From assembly GCA_965194505.1 (NCBI GenBank), contig OZ239144.1:1426001-1490000 (forward strand): 64,000 nucleotides of DNA, written 5' to 3'. A program made the position numbers and the translations under genes. Positions within the stretch are counted from its first letter, which is position 1. Every line of letters begins with the position of its first letter. The notes under the pieces were generated by a model that worked only from the letters and a program-made list of their open reading frames with translations, did no database searches and was not told the origin of the DNA. The stretch is from Hahnella aquatica (GTDB lineage: Bacteria > Pseudomonadota > Gammaproteobacteria > Burkholderiales > Burkholderiaceae_A). Positions 59,952 to 64,000 of the stretch are shown here, in pieces.

Positions 59952-60271
59952 TCCGACACGCAGCGATCAAGCTTGGCCAGAAGCCTGCGGGCCTTGGGGG
60001 TGGGGGTCACGATGCGACGGCGCGAGTCGATGACATCGACCTCCATCTCAAGATGACCCGAGCGCTCCAACAGCCCAAGCGCCTTGTGAACGGTGGCCGG
60101 AGAGGCCACGCCACATTCCGAGACGATCGTTTGAACATAAATGGGATGCCGATCGGGGTGATTGGTCGCCACCCACTCGAGCACCCTTTGGGTGCGATCA
60201 TCCAGAGAGGCCAGGTCAGGGTCTGTAGAGACCATGGCCAACAACTCACGAAGGTGGAGCCATGCATTCAT
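59927..60271 (-). CDS. Winged-helix (MarR-like) transcriptional regulator
   Basis: A 114-residue protein. A helix-turn-helix (IVSECGVASPATVHKALGLLERSGHLEMEVDVIDSRRRIVTPT) with wing fits the MarR/ROK-like winged-helix group; no effector domain is visible. The next gene on the strand overlaps by 25 bases and is probably its target or partner. The gene is transcribed towards the membrane-protein gene and away from HU. Confidence 0.72.
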   Translation of the reverse strand: MNAWLHLRELLAMVSTDPDLASLDDRTQRVLEWVATNHPDRHPIYVQTIVSECGVASPATVHKALGLLERSGHLEMEVDVIDSRRRIVTPTPKARRLLAKLDRCVSEWATTLKR

Positions 60272-60300
60272 AAGCCAAATGATAGCAACGTTAAAGAAAA

Positions 60301-60328
60301 AAGCCCGGGGGTCTCCCGGGCTTTTTTG
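60301..60328. terminator. Bidirectional terminator between HU and the regulator gene
   Basis: A 9-bp stem (AAGCCCGGG at 60301-60309 with CCCGGGCTT at 60315-60323) with a 5-base loop is flanked by an A run upstream and a T run downstream. It can end the minus-strand hup transcript; the A/T symmetry would permit either direction. Confidence 0.88.
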
Positions 60329-60343
60329 TTTAAAACGCAGGCA

Positions 60344-60625
60344 TTACTTGCGCTTGTTGACCGCATCCTTGAACGCCTTGCCAGCCGTGAACTTCACGGT
60401 CTTGGCAGCGGCAATCTTGATGGCTTCGCCAGTGCGGGGGTTGCGGCCGGTACGAGCGGCACGCTTGCCGGAACCGAAGGTTCCGAAGCCCACGAGCTGA
60501 ACGGAGTCGCCCTTGGAAACCGCCTTCACGATGGTCGCGATCAGCGCACCCACCACGTCATCGGCCTTGGATTTGGAGAGGTCTGTGGCGTTGGCCACTG
60601 CTTCAACGAGATCAGCTTTGTTCAT
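60344..60625 (-). CDS. hup: DNA-binding protein HU
   Basis: A 93-residue nucleoid protein that bends and compacts DNA. The N-terminus (MNKADLVEAVANATDLSKSKADDVVGAL) and the DNA-binding arm with GFGTFGSGKRAARTGRNPRTGEAIKI are diagnostic for HU rather than IHF. The ATG at 60625 has GAGGGAAC as a ribosome site; the frame upstream is noise. A terminator follows. Expression is likely from a promoter at 60666-60696. Confidence 0.95.
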   Translation of the reverse strand: MNKADLVEAVANATDLSKSKADDVVGALIATIVKAVSKGDSVQLVGFGTFGSGKRAARTGRNPRTGEAIKIAAAKTVKFTAGKAFKDAVNKRK

Positions 60626-60665
60626 GTTCCCTCTTTGAGTGAGAAGAGTTGTAGTTGGAACGTGG

Positions 60666-60696
60666 AGTGTAACAACGCTTTGGGTGATTTGTGCAA
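60666..60696 (-). promoter_or_regulatory. Candidate hup promoter
   Basis: On the minus strand TTGCAC (60696-60691) is 18 bases from TTACAC (60672-60667) or 19 from TACACT (60671-60666). It lies about 40 bases before the HU start codon and away from trmB, consistent with a sigma-70 promoter for the HU gene. Confidence 0.55.
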
Positions 60697-60737
60697 GCCC
60701 TCGGGCATTCCCTAGCGACTCTGGCAAACTCGCAGCA

Positions 60738-61487
60738 ATGCAAGTGGAACACGAAACGTGCACCAAACCAGGGCCAGACCAGGCCTCACTGCACCCGCAC
60801 ATTCGCAGCTTTGTGCGGCGCCAAGGCAAGATCACATCCTCTCAACGCCAAGCCAGATCAGACTTCGCAGCGAAGTGGTCACTGTCTTTTACGGGTGAAG
60901 CCCTCTGTCTCCCCGGTATTTTCGGCAACACGAATCCCGTGGTTTTGGAGATTGGCTTTGGCATGGGAGAGACCACGGCCATCATCGCCGCACGCAATCC
61001 ATCATGGAATTTCCTAGGTCTGGAGGTGTATCCCGCGGGGGTTGGCGCACTGCTTCATCGCATTGAGAAGCAGGCCATTCAGAACATTCGCATCATCGAA
61101 CACGATGCGGTGGAGGTCTTGAGAGACGGCCTGGGCCCGCAGAGCCTGCATGGCATCCATCTCTTCTTCCCAGACCCCTGGCCCAAGAAGCGGCATCACA
61201 AGCGCCGGCTCATCCAGCCCAGGGTGGCGCAGTTGCTGGCCAGTCGCATTCAGGTTGGTGGCTACCTGCACTGCGCAACCGACTGGCGGCCCTACGCAGA
61301 CCAGATGCTCGCTGTGCTGGGTGCCGAGCCCATGCTCGAGAACCGGTTTCCTGGCTTTGCACCGCGGCCAGACTGGCGGCCACAGACCAAGTTCGAGGCC
61401 CGTGGCCTGCGGCTGGGTCAGCCTGCGGCCGACCTGGTCTTTATGCGACGCCCCAGTCGAGCCAGCCCATCTGCCACATCAGAATGA
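60738..61487 (+). CDS. trmB: tRNA (guanine-N7)-methyltransferase
   Basis: A 249-residue methyltransferase forming m7G46 in tRNA. SAM-binding motif LEIGFGMGETT, LGLEVYPAGVGALL, and the catalytic/tRNA-contact tracts LFFPDPWPKKRHHKRRL and CATDWRPYADQML are diagnostic. The start at ATG 60738 is used; an N-terminal tail of about 45 polar residues precedes the core. Its 3' end overlaps the convergent uppP by 47 bases. Confidence 0.95.
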   Translation: MQVEHETCTKPGPDQASLHPHIRSFVRRQGKITSSQRQARSDFAAKWSLSFTGEALCLPGIFGNTNPVVLEIGFGMGETTAIIAARNPSWNFLGLEVYPAGVGALLHRIEKQAIQNIRIIEHDAVEVLRDGLGPQSLHGIHLFFPDPWPKKRHHKRRLIQPRVAQLLASRIQVGGYLHCATDWRPYADQMLAVLGAEPMLENRFPGFAPRPDWRPQTKFEARGLRLGQPAADLVFMRRPSRASPSATSE

Positions 61488-62289
61488 CCATGCCGCCAAA
61501 CACAATGCGGTAGTAGGCAAAGCCCCGAAACGAATGCCGGCTCACAAACTGGATGAGCCAGCGCACCACCAACATCGCACTCACGAAGGCTGCCGCCGTT
61601 CCAATCAGAAAGATGGGGAGTTGATCCCAGGCCAGGATGTCGCGCTGCTTAAACAGGCTGTAGCCCGCGGCTGCAAAGATGGTGGGCACGGCCAAAAAGA
61701 ATGAAAACTCGGTGGCGGCCTTTCGCGAAAAGCCAAACAACATGCCGCCGATGATGGTCGCCCCCGAGCGGCTTGTGCCGGGAATGAGTGCGAAGGCCTG
61801 GGCCAGGCCGATCTTGAAGGCGTCCATCACCTGAACGTCATCCACGGTCTGAAGTCGCACCTGCTCTGGGTGCAACGAATGTCGCCGCTCGGCCCAGAGA
61901 ATCACAAAGCCACCCACCACCAGGGCGATGGCCACCGGCACCGGGCTAAAGAGGTGGGCCTTGACCAGGCCTCCAATGAGCAGACCCAGCACGGCCGAGG
62001 GCATGAAGGCCACGGCCAAATGCAGCAAGAGCCGACTCTGGCGGCCCTCGCGCAAGGCCTGAAGGAATCGCGCCCGATAGAGCCAGACAATGGCCAGCAC
62101 CGCACCCGTCTGAATCGCGATGTCAAAGACTTTTGCACGTTCGTCATCAAAACCCAGCAGCGCACCAAAAAGAATCAGGTGGCCCGTGGAGGAGATCGGC
62201 AGGAACTCGGTGAGGCCCTCGACCACGCCCATGAGCAGCGCCTTGACCTCATCGGGAAGCGCGCGCAACAACGTGAGCATGTCATCCAT
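61441..62289 (-). CDS. uppP: Undecaprenyl-diphosphatase (UppP/BacA)
   Basis: A 282-residue inner-membrane phosphatase that recycles the lipid carrier for peptidoglycan and LPS synthesis and affects bacitracin resistance. The motif EGLTEFLPISSTGHL at the N-terminus and LIPGTSRSGATI in the middle are the two active-site signatures. The ATG at 62289 is chosen; a further ATG three codons in is possible. It is convergent with trmB and divergent from pcm (41 bases between start codons). Confidence 0.95.
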   Translation of the reverse strand: MDDMLTLLRALPDEVKALLMGVVEGLTEFLPISSTGHLILFGALLGFDDERAKVFDIAIQTGAVLAIVWLYRARFLQALREGRQSRLLLHLAVAFMPSAVLGLLIGGLVKAHLFSPVPVAIALVVGGFVILWAERRHSLHPEQVRLQTVDDVQVMDAFKIGLAQAFALIPGTSRSGATIIGGMLFGFSRKAATEFSFFLAVPTIFAAAGYSLFKQRDILAWDQLPIFLIGTAAAFVSAMLVVRWLIQFVSRHSFRGFAYYRIVFGGMVILMWQMGWLDWGVA

Positions 62290-62330
62290 AACTGCGCATA
62301 ATAAGGGGTTCACCCAGAGGAGACCGACGC
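62290..62330. promoter_or_regulatory. Compact divergent promoter uppP / pcm
   Basis: A 41-base spacer with GCATAATAAGG: on the minus strand TATTAT (62303-62298) lies eight bases before the uppP ATG; on the plus strand CATAAT (62297-62302) gives a normal leader with the AGAGGAGA ribosome site of pcm. The overlapping -10-like hexamers resemble those between lptD and amgK, which are also 41 bases apart. -35 elements are weak. Confidence 0.45.
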
Positions 62331-63008
62331 ATGTCCGCCGAACTTCGCCAAGACGCCACCGAACAAGCGCGATTCAACATGATTGCCCAGCAGATCCGGC
62401 CGTGGGATGTCATGGAGCCTCGGGTGCTGGCTGCGCTCGAGGCCGTTGCACGCGAGCGCTTCGTGCCTCCGGGCCTGCGCAGCCTCGCCTTCGTGGACAC
62501 CGAGATTCCGTTGCCGGAGGGTCAGTGCATGTTTGCCCCCAAGCTCGAAGCACGCCTGGCGCAAGAACTCGACCTGCTTCCCACCGACCATGTCCTGGAG
62601 ATCGGTGCGGGCTCCGGGCACATGGCCGCCCTGCTCTCCATGCTCTGCGACAGCGTGATCAGTGTGGAGAGTCGGCCTCGCCTGGTGCAGATGGCCAAGG
62701 GCAATCTGGAACAGGCGGGCATTCAGAATGTCACGGTCGCGCTGGGCAATGGCCTGGCCTCGAAGGATGGCTGGTCAAGCAGCCAGTTCGATGCCGTGCT
62801 GGTCTCCGGCGGGCTGCCCATGGTGCCCGAGAGCCTCTTGGCCCTGCTCAAGCCCGAGGGCCGGCTCGTGGCCATCGTCGGAGAAGCCCCCATCATGCGG
62901 GCCGTTCGCATCCAGCGCCGTGCCAATGGTTTTGTCGAGGAAGGTCTCTTCGAGACCCTGGTGCCCATGCTCGATGGCGCACCACGGGTGGCCTCGTTTC
63001 AGTTCTAA
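62331..63008 (+). CDS. pcm: Protein-L-isoaspartate O-methyltransferase family protein
   Basis: A 225-residue SAM-dependent methyltransferase of the PCMT family, repairing isoaspartyl residues in aged proteins. An ARFNMIAQQIRPWDV N-terminus and the LEIGAGSGHMAALLS SAM loop are typical; the substrate-binding VSGGLPMVPESLLALLKPEGRLV follows. It has an AGAGGAGA ribosome site. The placement just upstream of tolC is common in Burkholderiales, where the product may affect the outer membrane rather than protein repair. Confidence 0.88.
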   Translation: MSAELRQDATEQARFNMIAQQIRPWDVMEPRVLAALEAVARERFVPPGLRSLAFVDTEIPLPEGQCMFAPKLEARLAQELDLLPTDHVLEIGAGSGHMAALLSMLCDSVISVESRPRLVQMAKGNLEQAGIQNVTVALGNGLASKDGWSSSQFDAVLVSGGLPMVPESLLALLKPEGRLVAIVGEAPIMRAVRIQRRANGFVEEGLFETLVPMLDGAPRVASFQF

Positions 63009-63022
63009 AAGGAAAAAACACC

Positions 63023-64000
63023 GTGCACGCACCCGCTCGACCCTCCCGTCGCCCCCTGAGCCTTTGCCTCAGCCTGTGTTTCGTTGGCGGCCTGATGAGC
63101 CACCCCATGGGCCAGGCCCAGGCGCTCACCCTGGCCGAGGCCATGGGCCATGCCCTTGCACACGATCCCACCTACCTTGCGGCCACACAGGCCCGAGAGG
63201 CCGGGCTCGAGAAGCGGGCACAGGGTCGCGCGAATCTGCTGCCCACCATCTCTGCCACGGCCGATGCCCGCAAGTTGGACGTGGATGGTGTCGCGCGCGA
63301 ACTCGACTACCGCAGTTATGTGGTGAGCCTGAACCAGCCCCTGCTCGACCTCGCGGCCATTCGAGCGGCCCAACAGGGCAGTCAGTCGGCCATTGCCGCC
63401 GAGGCGGGCTTTGGCACGGCCCGACAAGACGCCCTGCTTCGGGTGGCCGCGGCCTACTTCGATGTTCTGAATGCCCAGGAGGCCTTGAGCGTGACCCAGG
63501 CCGAGAAGAAGGCCATTGGTGAGCAACTCGAATCGGCCAAGCGGAGCTTTGAAGTGGGCACGGCCACCGTGACCGACCAGCAAGAGGCCCAGGCCCGGTT
63601 CGATCTCATCCTGGCCTCGGAGATTCGAGCCCAGAACAGCCTCAATGTGAAGCGGCAGGCCCTCAGCCTCATCATGGGCCAGAGCCTGCCCGCGAAGTTG
63701 CCCGACCTGCGGGCCAATCTTCAGATTCCCTCGCCAACGCCCATGAATGCCGAGGACTGGGTGGCCCAGGCCCGTGCTGGAAACTTCGGGGTGCTCAAGG
63801 CCCAGGCGGATCAAGAACGGGCCCGGCTCGATGTGAGTCGACAGGTGGCCGGCCACCTGCCCAGCCTCGATATCGTGGCCGCCCGGCTGCGCGGACGCGA
63901 AACCACCGCGATCGACAGCCGCTCAGACTCCAACTACGTGGGCCTGAGCCTCACCGTGCCCATCATCGCCGGTGGTGCCACCACCTCATTGGTGCGAGAG
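63023..64000 (+). CDS. tolC: TolC-family outer-membrane efflux protein, 3' end outside window
   Basis: An open frame of 326 codons from GTG 63023 (AAGGA ribosome site) to the window edge. A signal peptide ends near QAQALTL, followed by the outer-membrane efflux protein domain: LAEAMGHALAHDPTYLAATQAREAG, long coiled helices (AEKKAIGEQLESAKRSFEVGTATVTDQQEAQARFDLILA), a beta strand pair, and the second repeat beginning LKAQADQERARLDVSRQ. TolC forms the exit duct for tripartite pumps and type I secretion. The rest of the protein is missing, but the family is clear. Confidence 0.94.
   Translation, partial: MHAPARPSRRPLSLCLSLCFVGGLMSHPMGQAQALTLAEAMGHALAHDPTYLAATQAREAGLEKRAQGRANLLPTISATADARKLDVDGVARELDYRSYVVSLNQPLLDLAAIRAAQQGSQSAIAAEAGFGTARQDALLRVAAAYFDVLNAQEALSVTQAEKKAIGEQLESAKRSFEVGTATVTDQQEAQARFDLILASEIRAQNSLNVKRQALSLIMGQSLPAKLPDLRANLQIPSPTPMNAEDWVAQARAGNFGVLKAQADQERARLDVSRQVAGHLPSLDIVAARLRGRETTAIDSRSDSNYVGLSLTVPIIAGGATTSLVRE

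Noticed and set aside
60344..60835. Long form of HU (163 codons)
   Set aside because: HU is about 90 residues and starts at MNKADL; the extra region covers the promoter and trmB start.
1..64000. CRISPR arrays, insertion sequences or prophage genes
   Set aside because: No regularly spaced repeats, transposase, integrase or phage structural genes were seen in either strand.

Overview
The window is a GC-rich, very gene-dense piece of a Gram-negative chromosome, most likely from a betaproteobacterium of the order Burkholderiales. The evidence is the tol-pal/cpoB cluster, lptD-surA-rsmA facing amgK-murU, miaB-phoH-ybeY-corC-lnt-glyQS, a dusB-fis-purH-ruvCAB string, pcm-tolC, and a TctC/Bug-type solute receptor together with a TRAP transporter. 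I do not assign a genus. No stretch longer than about 130 bases lacks a gene or a recognisable site, and most adjacent genes overlap by 1-32 bases, so the genome looks streamlined although it is GC-rich.

Layout. 1-6.4 kb: the end of a ParA-like ATPase, aminopeptidase N, and a leftward acyl-phosphate/fatty-acid set (fabI, a MaoC-phosphotransacetylase fusion, a short acetate kinase). 6.5-9.8 kb: an M20 amidohydrolase behind an MHYT-domain sensor kinase, with a divergent response regulator of receiver-plus-Fis-HTH type. 10-13.2 kb: a minimal Csu-type pilin, chaperone and usher operon. 13.2-16.1 kb: a TRAP transporter (dctP, terminator, dctQM). 16.2-18.9 kb: an SDR, a YqiA-like esterase and a UMF1-type MFS permease.

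18.9-29.0 kb is a run of ten rightward genes (miaB, phoH, ybeY, corC, lnt, glyQ, glyS, gmhB, plsC, ygjP) with no gap above 2 bases. It covers tRNA modification, rRNA maturation, lipoprotein and LPS/phospholipid synthesis and glycyl-tRNA synthetase. 29.0-33.5 kb (leftward) holds outer-membrane assembly genes lptD, surA and rsmA. 33.5-47.5 kb (rightward) holds cell-wall recycling (amgK-murU), pepP, dusB-fis, purH, ruvCAB, the Tol-Pal envelope system with cpoB, and a YeeE-type sulfur-compound transporter, ending at a tRNA-Lys gene.

47.6-60 kb is the accessory part: a lower-GC orphan secreted protein abutting the tRNA, an HMA-MauE/DoxX-like fusion with a tiny Lys-rich secreted protein, a TPR/HupE pair with an EF-hand, maf followed by two cyclic-nucleotide-binding-fold proteins and a TauE permease, an L,D-transpeptidase flanked by two NTF2/Cds6-like proteins, a TctC receptor, and a small membrane protein with a winged-helix regulator. 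60-64 kb returns to housekeeping: HU, trmB, uppP, pcm and the start of tolC.

The best candidates for under-described biology are the Cds6-like/L,D-transpeptidase/Cds6-like trio, the paired nucleotide-binding-fold proteins after maf, the MHYT kinase/Fis-type regulator with its linked amidohydrolase, and the orphan ORF that starts two bases after the tRNA-Lys CCA end. Several essential genes also carry a -10-like hexamer placed so that transcription would begin at the start codon. None of these is proven here. They rest on translated sequence, gene order and motif reading alone.
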